From CAYZUC01 sp964481705 (GTDB lineage Bacteria > Bacillota > Clostridia > Lachnospirales > Lachnospiraceae), in the NCBI GenBank assembly GCA_964481705.1, contig CAYZUC010000003.1, forward strand, positions 6,727 to 70,726: DNA of 64,000 bases, written 5' to 3'. Below are positions 1 through 9,410 of this stretch, piece after piece (the stretch's first letter is position 1; every line of letters begins with the position of its first letter). The translations under genes were made by a program, and so were the position numbers. The notes under the pieces are model-generated. The model had not been told where the DNA came from, did not search any database, and saw only the letters and a program-made list of their open reading frames with translations.

Positions 1-11
1 AGAGGTTCGTT

Positions 12-1442
12 ATGCTGTTTAATTCTATGGATTTCTTAATATTTTTTCCCATCGTGATAGCTGTTTACTTTATTATCCCCAGAAAAGCACGTTATATCTG
101 GCTATTGGTATGTAGCTATTATTTCTATATGAATTGGAATCCGAAATATGCATTATTAATGCTGTTGTCGACCTTAATAACTTATTTAAGTGGTCTTTTA
201 ATGGAGCATGCTTCCAAGAAATCTCATAAGAAGGTCATTTTGGCCGGAAGTCTGATTTCCAATCTGGGGATTCTGGTCCTTTATAAATATCTTACTTTCC
301 TTTTCACAAATATCAGTGCCGTATTGGGACTTTTTCATGTGTCGGTTCAAATTCCTTCGATCGATTTGCTCCTGCCTGTAGGCATTTCCTTTTATACGTT
401 TCAGGCTTTGAGCTACTCTATGGATGTTTATCGAGAAGAGATCAAACCCGAACACAATTTTCTCAAGTATGCTCTGTTTGTATCCTTCTTTCCCCAACTC
501 GTAGCTGGACCGATTGAACGTTCTTCTAACCTGATTTCTCAAGTATGTAATGTAGATAAGCTGAATCTTTGGAATTTTGAACGTGTGAAACAGGGACTCC
601 TGCTTATGATGTGGGGTTATTTTCAGAAGCTGATTATTGCTGATCGAGCCGCTATCTATGTAGACCGTATCTATAATTCGTATACCGATTATGGATTCCT
701 TGAGCTGCTCTTTGCAACAATTCTCTTTGCTTTTCAGATCTATTGTGACTTTAACGGATATACCTGTATCGCCCGAGGTGCTTCCAAGGTTCTTGGGGTG
801 AATCTTATGCTGAACTTTAAACAGCCTTATCTGGCTTCCAGTATCAAGGATTTCTGGAGAAGATGGCACATTTCCCTCACCTCCTGGTTCACGGATTATC
901 TCTACATTCCTCTTGGTGGCAATCGAAAAGGACGTTTACGAAAATACCTGAATATTATGATTATCTTCTCGGTGAGTGGACTATGGCATGGCGCCAGCTG
1001 GCATTATATTATTTGGGGATTTCTACACGGAGTATTCCAGATTGGTCAGGATATCAAGAATCCCTTCCGGCGTTTCCCAAAGGTGATTCAAATTATGATT
1101 ACATTCTTATTGGTTGATTTCGCATGGCTGTTTTTCCGAGCGGACAGTGCGAAAAATGCATTGTTGATTCTAAGACAGATGACCATGCGACTATCCAACG
1201 GCTTTTCTTTCTTGTCCGGACAGGAACAGATCAATGATCTTGGCATTCTTCTCGTTGCCTTGTTACTATTACTGGTAATTGACCTATTACACGAAAAGAA
1301 TATCAGTCTGATTACCATACTTAACAGGCAGAACATTTTTGTTCGTTATATCATCTACTGTGTTTCCTTCTGGGGCATTCTCATGTTCGGAATCTTTGGA
1401 CCACAGTATGATGCGTCAAATTTTATCTACTTCCAGTTTTAA
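12..1442 (+). CDS. MBOAT family O-acyltransferase (AlgI/DltB-like)
   Basis: Multi-pass membrane protein of 476 residues, the usual size for AlgI-type MBOAT enzymes, which move acyl groups (commonly acetyl) across the membrane onto extracellular glycans. It opens with MLFNSMDFLIFFP, typical of the family, and carries the conserved GLWHGASW block with His326 plus a second histidine, His339, in FLHG. A purine-rich AGAGG precedes the ATG at 12. It is followed 43 bases later by an SGNH-like membrane-anchored gene on the same strand, the usual partner arrangement. A second MBOAT with the same opening and histidine block lies at 28162-29628. The family is clear; the glycan substrate is unknown, though the convergent glycosyltransferase operon suggests a surface polysaccharide. 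Confidence 0.93.
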   Translation: MLFNSMDFLIFFPIVIAVYFIIPRKARYIWLLVCSYYFYMNWNPKYALLMLLSTLITYLSGLLMEHASKKSHKKVILAGSLISNLGILVLYKYLTFLFTNISAVLGLFHVSVQIPSIDLLLPVGISFYTFQALSYSMDVYREEIKPEHNFLKYALFVSFFPQLVAGPIERSSNLISQVCNVDKLNLWNFERVKQGLLLMMWGYFQKLIIADRAAIYVDRIYNSYTDYGFLELLFATILFAFQIYCDFNGYTCIARGASKVLGVNLMLNFKQPYLASSIKDFWRRWHISLTSWFTDYLYIPLGGNRKGRLRKYLNIMIIFSVSGLWHGASWHYIIWGFLHGVFQIGQDIKNPFRRFPKVIQIMITFLLVDFAWLFFRADSAKNALLILRQMTMRLSNGFSFLSGQEQINDLGILLVALLLLLVIDLLHEKNISLITILNRQNIFVRYIIYCVSFWGILMFGIFGPQYDASNFIYFQF

Positions 1443-1485
1443 ATATTCACGGAAGGCTTTATTGCAGAATTAAATGGAGATTTAT

Positions 1486-2762
1486 ATGAAAAAGAAGGCT
1501 CTCATAGTATTAAATAAACATCCATTGTTGAAAAAGCCTCATTAACTAAATTACTTGTTTTTATCTGTTGTATCGTCCTTTTAAATCAGGGCTTTCGTTA
1601 CCTGTTGACTGACGACACCAAGTCCTATACACGTATCATGTTTCACGAGATATATGAATCCGAAGAAAATATCGATACGCTTCTCCTTGGTTCTTCTCAT
1701 TGCTACCGCACTCTGAACCCTGCCATTTTAGATGCCAGCCTGGGACCGCATACCTTTAACGGCGGAACCTCAGCTCAGAGTCTTGATGGAACCTATACGA
1801 TTCTGAAGGAAGTCGGCAAGACCAATCAACTGTCCCATGTATATGTGGAGCTTTATTATGGAATCCGTGGCTTTTCTACCAAGGATCGTGATGACCTTAC
1901 CAAGACATATATCATTTCAGATTATATGAAACCATCGTTCAACAAATTAACTTACCTACTTCAGGCAAGTACTAACGATTTCTATATCAACAGCTTCCTG
2001 TTACCACACCGCAATCCCGAGAAGCTTCTTTGTCCGGATTACCTCATGGAATTATGGCAGAAAAAGGCCTCGGATTCTTATCGCACATATTCCTTTATCA
2101 TAAACGAGAATGAGTATTATGCCGGTAGGGGATACGTTGCAAGTAATGAATCTCTCAGTAACGAGACGATGGTGGAGACAGCCTCTTTAGACAGACCTCT
2201 CCCAGATACCGTATTAAGCAGTGATGATAAGAAGTATATGACTAAGATCATCTCTTATTGCAATAAAAAGGGAATTGCGCTGACCTTCTTCAGTTCACCA
2301 ATTCCGGAGCTTCGCCTTCTCTATCATGGCAATTACGACTCCTACATTGATGAAGTAAAGTCCTTCTTAGAGCCTTACGATATTAACTACTATGATTTCA
2401 ATCTCTGTTATCCAGAGAGTATGGGACTTGTAGCTTCCGATTATAAGGATACCAGTCATCTAAACGATCAGGGAGCTACCAAATTCTCTACCCTCTTTGC
2501 GCAGGTGATGGCTGATCCGGAATCCTTTCATGAGGTAGCTTATCCTACCTATCAGGAGAAAATGGATGCACTTCCTGCCGGCATGTATGGAACTGTCATT
2601 GTAAAGGATTCGGAAGCAGAACAGATAACAGCCTATCCGGTGGTAAATAAAATTCCCGCGCCCTCTCCCATCGTTTTGTCCCTATCAGACGATGAAAGTG
2701 ATACACGGGAAATAAAGTTTGTTACTTCCGAGGGCGATTATACCTACCTCTATTCGGAGTAA
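1486..2762 (+). CDS. Membrane-anchored SGNH-like acyltransferase partner, apparently frameshifted near the 5' end
   Basis: The body (about 385 residues, open from a TTG at 1605) contains DTLLLGSSHCYR near its start and DTSHLNDQG near its end. These resemble the Ser block and Asp-x-x-His block of SGNH/AlgJ-DltD-like proteins that partner MBOAT enzymes. A much better start is the ATG at 1486: GGAG lies 6 bases upstream and the peptide begins MKKKALIVLNKHPLLKK. That frame stops at 1543-1545. Adding one A to the A5 run at 1531-1535 joins it to the downstream frame, which then supplies the missing hydrophobic anchor (LLVFICCIVLL). I therefore read one gene with a one-base deletion, either a real frameshift or a sequencing error. 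Compare the intact analogue at 27069-28142. Confidence 0.7.
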
Positions 2763-2784
2763 GCATTCCATTAGGAGGTCATAC

Positions 2785-3735
2785 CTAACCCTTTTTTCTG
2801 TTACTTTTCTGTATTTGCAGCACCGTAGATAATACGGTCTTCCCATTGATTTGGGATAAATCCAAAAAAGGAATTCCATGAATGAGGCATTTCATCGAAA
2901 GCCGCATCACCTGCATCAATCCAATTCCCTGTTGATAAAGAATCATCAAACGTACCATAGCGTTAACATTCAGCTCTTTCCACTGACTTCTGGATAGATG
3001 CTTTTTCAGGAATACCGCACCACGGATAAATGCTTCGAATCGAATGAGAACGGCATCCTTTTTGACCGCTTTCGTCAAGCTTCCCTCTCTGTCTGTAAGG
3101 CAATAGATACATGCATCGCTTGCTGCTATCGACTGCGCATAGAAGCTGCTCTGAATCGAAAATAAAGAATCGTTCGAATACATGATTTCTTCAAACTGTA
3201 ATCCATGATTTACGAGCATTTCACGAAGTAACATCTTAGACCACGGGCTTGCATGATCATACTTTAAATGCAATTCCCGGACCTCTGTTGGCGCCTGCAG
3301 ATAATCCTTGATCTTCTTCTCATAATTCTGATGTCTGGTGGACGGTTCACCCGATGGAATGCAGATACTTTTGGGTGCAAAATAAATCAGCTCTGCTTTC
3401 GAATCAAAGTATTGCTCGAGCCTCTCATAATACCCCTCCCAAAAGAAGTCATCCGCATCGCTGAACAAAATCCATTTTCCTCTTGCATATTGTAATCCAA
3501 GATTCCTGCAGGTTCCTGCTCCCTTTACTCCCTCGTTCCGATAGAATTGTACTCCCCTGTCCGAAAACTCCTCTACCACCTTATGATACTCTTCCAAAAA
3601 TCGATCACTTCGGTCGTCGACAACAATCACCTGGAGCTGGGCATGAGAACCTATAGACTCCAGTAATCTGCGAAGTCCCTGTGGAATATTATAATGTGGA
3701 ATAATAATGGAATAACGATATTTTGATGCACACAT
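2785..3735 (-). CDS. Glycosyltransferase family 2
   Basis: GT-A fold sugar transferase of 316 residues. The N-terminus has the family signature SIIIPHYN followed by IVVDDRSD, and the nucleotide-sugar/metal-binding acidic motif appears as FSDADDFF about 100 residues in. There is no signal peptide or membrane segment, so it is presumably cytoplasmic. AGGGGACACT precedes the ATG. It is the last gene of the eight-gene minus-strand operon whose promoter lies at 11518-11546, and it converges with the plus-strand SGNH-like gene with only 22 bases between stop codons. Donor and acceptor sugars cannot be told from sequence. Confidence 0.9.
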   Translation of the reverse strand: MCASKYRYSIIIPHYNIPQGLRRLLESIGSHAQLQVIVVDDRSDRFLEEYHKVVEEFSDRGVQFYRNEGVKGAGTCRNLGLQYARGKWILFSDADDFFWEGYYERLEQYFDSKAELIYFAPKSICIPSGEPSTRHQNYEKKIKDYLQAPTEVRELHLKYDHASPWSKMLLREMLVNHGLQFEEIMYSNDSLFSIQSSFYAQSIAASDACIYCLTDREGSLTKAVKKDAVLIRFEAFIRGAVFLKKHLSRSQWKELNVNAMVRLMILYQQGIGLMQVMRLSMKCLIHGIPFLDLSQINGKTVLSTVLQIQKSNRKKG

Positions 3736-3750
3736 AGTGTCCCCTTCGAT

Positions 3751-4596
3751 TTAATCCAAATACTTTGAAAAATCACGAATAATCTCTGCCTTCTTTTGAT
3801 CAACTGCGGTAGAGGATATCCCGTACATGCTCTTGATCTGATCGATATCAACAGCAAGTTTTTCCTTGAGATTTAACGGTTCCGGCGAACAGGAAAAAGA
3901 GGAATAGTAATCATCAAACTTAAATCCGTCTCCTGCAAGCTTGTCGGTAAGAATCACTCGCTGATTGGGAATTCCAAAGCTGTCAGCAATAATCAATCCA
4001 TGCAGACTACTAGATACGATACAGGAGCACTCCGCTATCTTCTTAAGCGCCTCCATGGGCTCCATAGAGACATCGATGATAGTGCTTCCCGGAATTTTCT
4101 CCTGTAACATGGCATATTCCGGCTCTTCCTTTTCTCTCTGATGTGGAATAATTCCAAGAGAGTATTTCTTTCCTGGTTTCTCAGACAGCAGGTCTGCCGC
4201 CAACAATCCACCGTCTCCAAGAGAGCATTCTATTGGTTTTCCCAATATCTCTTCAATCCTCTCTTTACTAAGTCGTCCACGTACAGAAGCAATCCTCAAA
4301 TGACTTCTGGTAGGAACCTCTAGTACTGTACCGTAGCGTATAAATCCCGCTGACCACAGCTGACAGGGTCGGTAAGAGCAAAGTCCGGTAAGCTTCTTTC
4401 GAAACCCTTCCTTTGAAGAAAAAATATCCTTCCTTGGCATAAAAAATCGGCGTAACCCACTTCCTATTCCGCTTGTTTCACATTCATTCCATTCTGCGTG
4501 TTCTACTTGATAACCAATGATGTTCTCAATAATCAAGGGATTTATCGCATCCCCAATATTGTCGCGGACACTATAGCATACTTTAACCTTCTTCAT
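3751..4596 (-). CDS. Polysaccharide pyruvyl transferase family protein
   Basis: A 281-residue protein that fits the WcaK/CsaB family, which adds ketal pyruvate from phosphoenolpyruvate to surface sugars. Visible family features are the opening YSVRDNIGDAINPLI, a central SLGDGGLLAADLL, and the C-terminal SSSLHGLIIADSFGIP containing the conserved histidine. GGAG lies 4 bases before the ATG. Its start overlaps the preceding P-loop gene by 14 bases, indicating translational coupling inside the glycosyltransferase operon. Pyruvylation would add negative charge to the polymer and can serve as a binding site for SLH-domain proteins, but no SLH protein is in this window. Some family members are not pyruvyl transferases, so the reaction is inferred. 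Confidence 0.82.
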   Translation of the reverse strand: MKKVKVCYSVRDNIGDAINPLIIENIIGYQVEHAEWNECETSGIGSGLRRFFMPRKDIFSSKEGFRKKLTGLCSYRPCQLWSAGFIRYGTVLEVPTRSHLRIASVRGRLSKERIEEILGKPIECSLGDGGLLAADLLSEKPGKKYSLGIIPHQREKEEPEYAMLQEKIPGSTIIDVSMEPMEALKKIAECSCIVSSSLHGLIIADSFGIPNQRVILTDKLAGDGFKFDDYYSSFSCSPEPLNLKEKLAVDIDQIKSMYGISSTAVDQKKAEIIRDFSKYLD

Positions 4597-5275
4597 ATTT
4601 CTCCGTATATTCCTTCCAAAAGATTTCTGTATTTTCTTCCGGTGACTCTGTCATCGAAATTGTGAAACTGTCCTGTGTTGTGAGGGAAGAACGTAAATAA
4701 TCCAGATTCTCCTGTTTTACGTTAAGCGTACGCAGCAGTTGTTCTTCATCCAGCCTGCAATATCGGTCATTCTCACGATTACGTGCTTTCAGTCTGCGGA
4801 TATCTTCTTCCAAGGGAACCCTGCAATCCACAATAACATACTTATCAATACAGCTGATCAGTTTTCTGACCTGGTCCTTTGTGAGCAGCTTTTCGTCTAT
4901 AAGAACATCGTACGGAATCGATGACAGATACTGCAATATCCCTTCATCAAGCAGTACGACTGCTTTCGCCTTCTTGCCACAAACAACAAGAAGCCTTGCA
5001 TATAATTCCAAAAGAGTCCTCATAAAGTATTCTCTCTTCTTATCATACGGAAAATCGGAATAAAATCGCTGAATCCTATCTACATTATTACGAATAGACG
5101 GTTTTATCCGTTGTATCTGAAAGCTAAGAAAAGCACCACGAAATAAGGGACCATCCTTCATAATCTCTTCAAATGTGTAAACTTGATATCCCTCTTTTTC
5201 AAATCTCTGCTTCACAAGGGCAAGAAGTGTACTTTTTCCGCAGCCCGGAAGTCCTGATAACTCAACAATCTGCAT
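4583..5275 (-). CDS. P-loop kinase-like protein in the polysaccharide operon
   Basis: A 230-residue P-loop NTPase starting MQIVELSGLPGCGKST, so the Walker A motif is at the very N-terminus. An acidic LLDEG segment and a basic lid-like stretch (RRLKARNREND) further on resemble small nucleoside or thymidylate-type kinases. The ATG at 5275 has AGGAGTGAGG just upstream; a longer in-frame reading from 5359 would run back into the ABC transporter gene and lacks a better site. It sits between the ABC transporter and the pyruvyl transferase with tight spacing. The phosphate acceptor is unknown: a sugar, a nucleotide or a lipid are all possible. Confidence 0.72.
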   Translation of the reverse strand: MQIVELSGLPGCGKSTLLALVKQRFEKEGYQVYTFEEIMKDGPLFRGAFLSFQIQRIKPSIRNNVDRIQRFYSDFPYDKKREYFMRTLLELYARLLVVCGKKAKAVVLLDEGILQYLSSIPYDVLIDEKLLTKDQVRKLISCIDKYVIVDCRVPLEEDIRRLKARNRENDRYCRLDEEQLLRTLNVKQENLDYLRSSLTTQDSFTISMTESPEENTEIFWKEYTEKYEEG

Positions 5276-5282
5276 ACCATCC

Positions 5283-7097
5283 TCACTCCTGCGTCCCAAA
5301 CACTTCTTCCTTGGAACGTTCCTCTGCTTTTCCACCGGTAATCTCATAAATACGGTCACAGCTCTTAATCGTAGTCAGGCGATGAGCCACAATAATTAAT
5401 GTCTTATGTCCCTGTAATGTCTCGATGGATTCCATAACAGCGCTCTCGGTCTCACCATCCAAGGCTGAAGTTGCCTCATCCAGTACGAGAATCTCCGGAT
5501 TGTAATATAAAGCACGCGCAATCGCAACCCTTTGTCTCTGTCCACCAGAGAATTTCACACCTCGTTCTCCTACAATGGTATCAATCCCCTTCGGTAGTGA
5601 ACGTACAAACTCTGCAAGTTGTGATTGTTCCAACGCTTCCCACACCTTATCATCGTCAATTTCCTCCGGCAGTAAGCCAAAGGAGACATTATTTCGAATG
5701 GTATCATCGGTAAGGAAAACGGACTGCGGTACATAACCAATCATGCGAGCCCACTCTCTTGGAATCGCATAGATGTCCTTTCCGTCTACCTGAATGCTGC
5801 CTTCTTTTGGTGGAAGCAATCCAAGAATGATATCGGCAAGCGTTGTTTTTCCTGCACCGGAGGCTCCGATCAAAGCGACCGATTCACCATGATGAATGGT
5901 AAGAGACAATCCATCCAGTACGTTATAATCACTATTGTTATAACGCCACACGATCTCGTTAATTGCTATCTCCTTTTCAAAGCTGCAGGTCTTGGGATCA
6001 ATTTCTGTCTTCTCTGTAATTCCCTTTTTTGAAGAATACTCTAATCGATACTTCTCATACTCACGTGCCGCTACAATATTTTCATAGGCTTCCTGCAGCG
6101 TTGGACGATAAAACACAAGTCCTGATATGTAGCTGGAGATGTTCGCAACAGAGGGAAGAATCTTAAAGGCGGCTACCGCAAATACCCCAAGCTGTGGTAC
6201 AAAGCTCTGAATATCCACTCCCTGAACGATACGAAAGCATACGACTCCCATAATTCCACCGATGCATACTGCCTCCACAATACGATTGGGGCAGGCAACA
6301 ATGAAGTTGTAGGCAAGATTTGTCTGTCTTTTTAAGTCAGCCGCCTCATCATACTGAGTCACAAAATTATCGTTCCGCTTCATAACGGTAATTTCCTTGA
6401 TTCCGTTAATTGCCTGATATGCATGTTTGCTACAGTATTTTGCTGCTTCTCTCTGTTTATTACCCATATCACGCATGATACCCTTAAAGCCAAAAGTAAC
6501 AGCCAGCAGACAGATGCCTGCCAGACCCACTACCCCTACCGCCATAAATGTGTCCGATATAAGCAGAAAAACAGCAATCGCTGCACAGGTCAAGGTCTCG
6601 GCTAACAGCTTGAATATATTCGAAATAATGTTAAATACGCCATTTACATCCGTATTTACACCACGAATAATATCTGCACTGTTGTGCTCAAGAAAGAATG
6701 TATACGGCCGTTTCATATATGAGCGAAGCATCAGAGTCGCCAATTCACGGTTGATTGAGGAATTCAGTCGATTCTGTTCATAAACAGAAAATAAAATGAC
6801 TGCATTTTTAACGATATATAAAACCACGATACAAAGTGCAAGAACCACCAGAAGGTTCTGGCTTCCTTTGATATGAAGTACATGAATCAATATATTTCCA
6901 TACCAGGACTGTTGCATCTTTTCCGGTTGCATAACCATCTGTAGAAAAGGAAGCATAACCGATACTCCCAACATTTCAAACATAGAACCGACCAAAATAC
7001 AAAAGAAAACGAAAGCACATTTCTTCTTCTGTCTGGTGTCGAGTACAATCAACAGTTGCCTAATCATTTGTAATAGTGTCTTAATATTCTGATACAT
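5283..7097 (-). CDS. ABC transporter, fused permease and ATPase (PglK/MsbA-like exporter)
   Basis: A 604-residue half-transporter with an N-terminal membrane domain (about six hydrophobic segments over residues 20-320) and a C-terminal ATPase. The ATPase has Walker A GASGAGKTT near 411, signature SGGQRQRVAIARAL near 517, Walker B EILVLDEATSAL near 535, and switch histidine in IVAHRLTT. The start chosen is the ATG at 7097, preceded by GGAGG and 2 bases past the upstream stop; the longer in-frame start at 7154 lies inside the upstream gene. The type matches exporters such as PglK, which flips lipid-linked oligosaccharides. Placed among glycosyltransferases, it probably flips a lipid-linked glycan made by this operon, but peptide or lipid export cannot be excluded. 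Confidence 0.9.
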   Translation of the reverse strand: MYQNIKTLLQMIRQLLIVLDTRQKKKCAFVFFCILVGSMFEMLGVSVMLPFLQMVMQPEKMQQSWYGNILIHVLHIKGSQNLLVVLALCIVVLYIVKNAVILFSVYEQNRLNSSINRELATLMLRSYMKRPYTFFLEHNSADIIRGVNTDVNGVFNIISNIFKLLAETLTCAAIAVFLLISDTFMAVGVVGLAGICLLAVTFGFKGIMRDMGNKQREAAKYCSKHAYQAINGIKEITVMKRNDNFVTQYDEAADLKRQTNLAYNFIVACPNRIVEAVCIGGIMGVVCFRIVQGVDIQSFVPQLGVFAVAAFKILPSVANISSYISGLVFYRPTLQEAYENIVAAREYEKYRLEYSSKKGITEKTEIDPKTCSFEKEIAINEIVWRYNNSDYNVLDGLSLTIHHGESVALIGASGAGKTTLADIILGLLPPKEGSIQVDGKDIYAIPREWARMIGYVPQSVFLTDDTIRNNVSFGLLPEEIDDDKVWEALEQSQLAEFVRSLPKGIDTIVGERGVKFSGGQRQRVAIARALYYNPEILVLDEATSALDGETESAVMESIETLQGHKTLIIVAHRLTTIKSCDRIYEITGGKAEERSKEEVFGTQE

Positions 7098-7099
7098 AT

Positions 7100-8107
7100 C
7101 TATGCCTCCGAAGCTTTCTTTACATAATAGTATAGGTGAAGGATTCGCTCGCATTTCATTTTAACGAGACGATACAACAGCAAATAATAGCTCCCCAGCA
7201 GCTCCTTCGTTGCATAGGGAGATGCCTTTCGAAATATATCACTTTTTCGAATCCTTGTAAGTACTTCTTTCTTTTTCTGATAAGAACACGAAGCCTGTAA
7301 AAGACGAATCATACGGGGAATCATGCTCTTCAGATAATTCTGATAGCACTTCTTTTCCCTGGCCGGATCTAACAGACCTGCTCCCTCCAATACCAATAGA
7401 CTATATTCTGCAGGACATCCAATATCATACGCTGTCTCAGGGCGAAATCCATGTGACAGGCTTGTACTGCGAATACGATAATGATACAAAGCTTCCTGAT
7501 AGTATACCCCCTTCTTCACCTGAACAAGAAGAGGAAACAACTGCATCTTGTCAAGACCTACACGAACGTCTCCATAACGCTCATAATCCCTTCTGCTCTG
7601 CTCCCATACCTGTCTCCGAAAAACCTTGTTACACAAAGAATGATTCGTATACTCCAATACGAAATCAATGATTACCTGCTGCTCAAGAATCGTTCCTGAA
7701 GAGATCGGGCAGGTCCAGCAGTCCTCTTTCCTATCTCCAAAGGTGTCAATATCAAACAATACCATATCAACATCATTCTTTTGAAACCAGTCCAGACATT
7801 TTTCCAGCAAATCCGGTGCAAGTAAATCATCTGCATCCATGATATAAAAGTAATCTCCCTGCAAATGAAGAAGCCCCTCACGTCTGGCAAGCAATGCACC
7901 GCGACATTCACCGCAAATATACCGAATACGTGAATCCTTTTTTGCATATTGCTGACAGATATCACCCGTGCTGTCTGTAGAACCATCATTCACCAGAAAC
8001 AATTCAAAATTGGGGTATGTCTGAGCAAGAACAGAGTCCAAGCAGGCCCCGATATCCTTTTCATCATTATGTGTTGCAATAATAATACTATACTTTTCCT
8101 CTGACAA
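7100..8107 (-). CDS. Glycosyltransferase family 2
   Basis: A 335-residue GT2 enzyme with SIIIATHNDEKDIGACLDSV at the N-terminus, LVNDGSTDSTGDIC for nucleotide binding, and IMDADDLL as the DxD-type motif. The C-terminal part is basic and amphipathic (KMKCERILHLYYYVKK), suggesting membrane contact. Translation probably starts at the TTG at 8107: AGAGG lies 8 bases upstream, inside the last codons of the preceding gene, whose stop is 2 bases away. This implies coupled translation. The sugar transferred is unknown. Confidence 0.9.
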   Translation of the reverse strand: MSEEKYSIIIATHNDEKDIGACLDSVLAQTYPNFELFLVNDGSTDSTGDICQQYAKKDSRIRYICGECRGALLARREGLLHLQGDYFYIMDADDLLAPDLLEKCLDWFQKNDVDMVLFDIDTFGDRKEDCWTCPISSGTILEQQVIIDFVLEYTNHSLCNKVFRRQVWEQSRRDYERYGDVRVGLDKMQLFPLLVQVKKGVYYQEALYHYRIRSTSLSHGFRPETAYDIGCPAEYSLLVLEGAGLLDPAREKKCYQNYLKSMIPRMIRLLQASCSYQKKKEVLTRIRKSDIFRKASPYATKELLGSYYLLLYRLVKMKCERILHLYYYVKKASEA

Positions 8108-8109
8108 CT

Positions 8110-9372
8110 TTACAACCTCTCTATCATAGAAGCAAATTCTTTGTAATTCTTTTCGGCATCAAACCGTTCTTCCCACCGCTTACGCGCATTCTTTCCCATG
8201 CTTTCCCGCTCCTGCACGCTTAACTCACAAAAGGTAACAAATGCAGCGGCGGCCTGTTCAGGCGTCGGATCTGCCGGCAGAAGAATTCCACAGGTATCAT
8301 CTACAATCTCGGTGACCCCACCCACATTCGTCGTGATAACAGGCATCCCATAAGCAAAGGCTTCCATCATGCTGACAGGAATTCCTTCTGTGGATGACAT
8401 GGATAGGAAAGCATCATACTTCCCCTGCTTATAGCTCTCGTGAATCTGTTCGTTTGACACAAAGCCAGCAAAGGAATAGTGTATATTCTCTTTCTCGTCA
8501 AGCTTTTCCTTCGCAAGCTTTTCCAACTCTTCCTCCAACTCACCAATGCCATAATGTGTCCAATTGATCTGCTGGGATACTACTCTCGATAAAGCTTCGA
8601 TAAGTAATGCCACTCTTTTTAATGGAATCAGATGCGAACAGCTCACAAAATGAATTCCCTCATGCGCTTGTTCCTTACTTCCGTCTCCTCCATGTGTCCC
8701 AAGATAGCAAAGTTCATAACGACTCTTATGCTCCTCTGTCCCATAATGAGAAAGAAAGTACTCTCTCCCCATTTGGCTGATAAAACAGATCTTGTCCACC
8801 ATCCCGTCCATTTGCCGCAAATATGGCTGATAACCATTCTTGCGACGTTCCTCATATAAATCACAGCCATGTACTCTTGTGATGATGTGAATCCTGCGGT
8901 GTCTATTGTTTCTTCGGCAAATCTCTGCAGCCAGAGTGCCACCGTCAAACCAATAGGTATAAAAAACAATGTCATCCTTAGAGTCAATAGCCGATATCAC
9001 ATGCTCCAAGGTACGCGCCGTACGCAAAGCAACTGCATAAAGGAAAACTGCTTCTGCAGCATTTTGCATAAAATGAGGCTTATGACTGGCACGCAATATG
9101 GCTATCTCATGATAAAAGGTTCCGGAAAAAAGAGCTTTCCATAAGCCCAAAATGTTCTCCATACGACTGTTCTTCACATGGGAAACCTTAATGCCCTTCG
9201 GTATCGTGGTATAAACCTGTCTTTTCTCGTTGTCACTCAGCTCCCCCACATCGGCACGAGATACAATCTGTACCGGGAAACGGCTGCATAGAAACGGAAG
9301 TTCCGGACCAATAAAGGACTGTTCGTCCTTTCCATATGGATATGACGCGGTAATTAAAATGACCTGTTTCAT
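8110..9372 (-). CDS. Glycosyltransferase family 4
   Basis: A 420-residue GT-B fold enzyme. The C-terminal donor domain carries the retaining GT4 E-x7-E region as EGIPVSMMEAFAYGMPVITT followed by NVGGVTEIV. The start is set at the ATG at 9372, which has AGGA six bases upstream; the in-frame ATG at 9378 abuts the AGGA and cannot use it. It follows the GT2 gene at 9411-10307 by about 40 bases and runs directly into the next GT2. It would add an alpha-linked sugar to a cytoplasmic lipid-linked acceptor. Confidence 0.9.
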   Translation of the reverse strand: MKQVILITASYPYGKDEQSFIGPELPFLCSRFPVQIVSRADVGELSDNEKRQVYTTIPKGIKVSHVKNSRMENILGLWKALFSGTFYHEIAILRASHKPHFMQNAAEAVFLYAVALRTARTLEHVISAIDSKDDIVFYTYWFDGGTLAAEICRRNNRHRRIHIITRVHGCDLYEERRKNGYQPYLRQMDGMVDKICFISQMGREYFLSHYGTEEHKSRYELCYLGTHGGDGSKEQAHEGIHFVSCSHLIPLKRVALLIEALSRVVSQQINWTHYGIGELEEELEKLAKEKLDEKENIHYSFAGFVSNEQIHESYKQGKYDAFLSMSSTEGIPVSMMEAFAYGMPVITTNVGGVTEIVDDTCGILLPADPTPEQAAAAFVTFCELSVQERESMGKNARKRWEERFDAEKNYKEFASMIERL

Positions 9373-9410
9373 AAGCATTCCTATCTGTGTATTTCACACT
9401 TTGCTATCTC

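Noticed and set aside
198..869. 223-codon minus-strand open frame inside the first MBOAT gene
   Set aside because: It is antisense to a well-conserved membrane enzyme, has no recognisable domain and no ribosome site of note.
2763..2800. Possible plus-strand terminator after the SGNH-like gene
   Set aside because: The stem is only five bases (TTAGG/CCTAA) before CCCTTTTTT, and the T run lies inside the coding end of the opposite GT2 gene; support is too weak to list.
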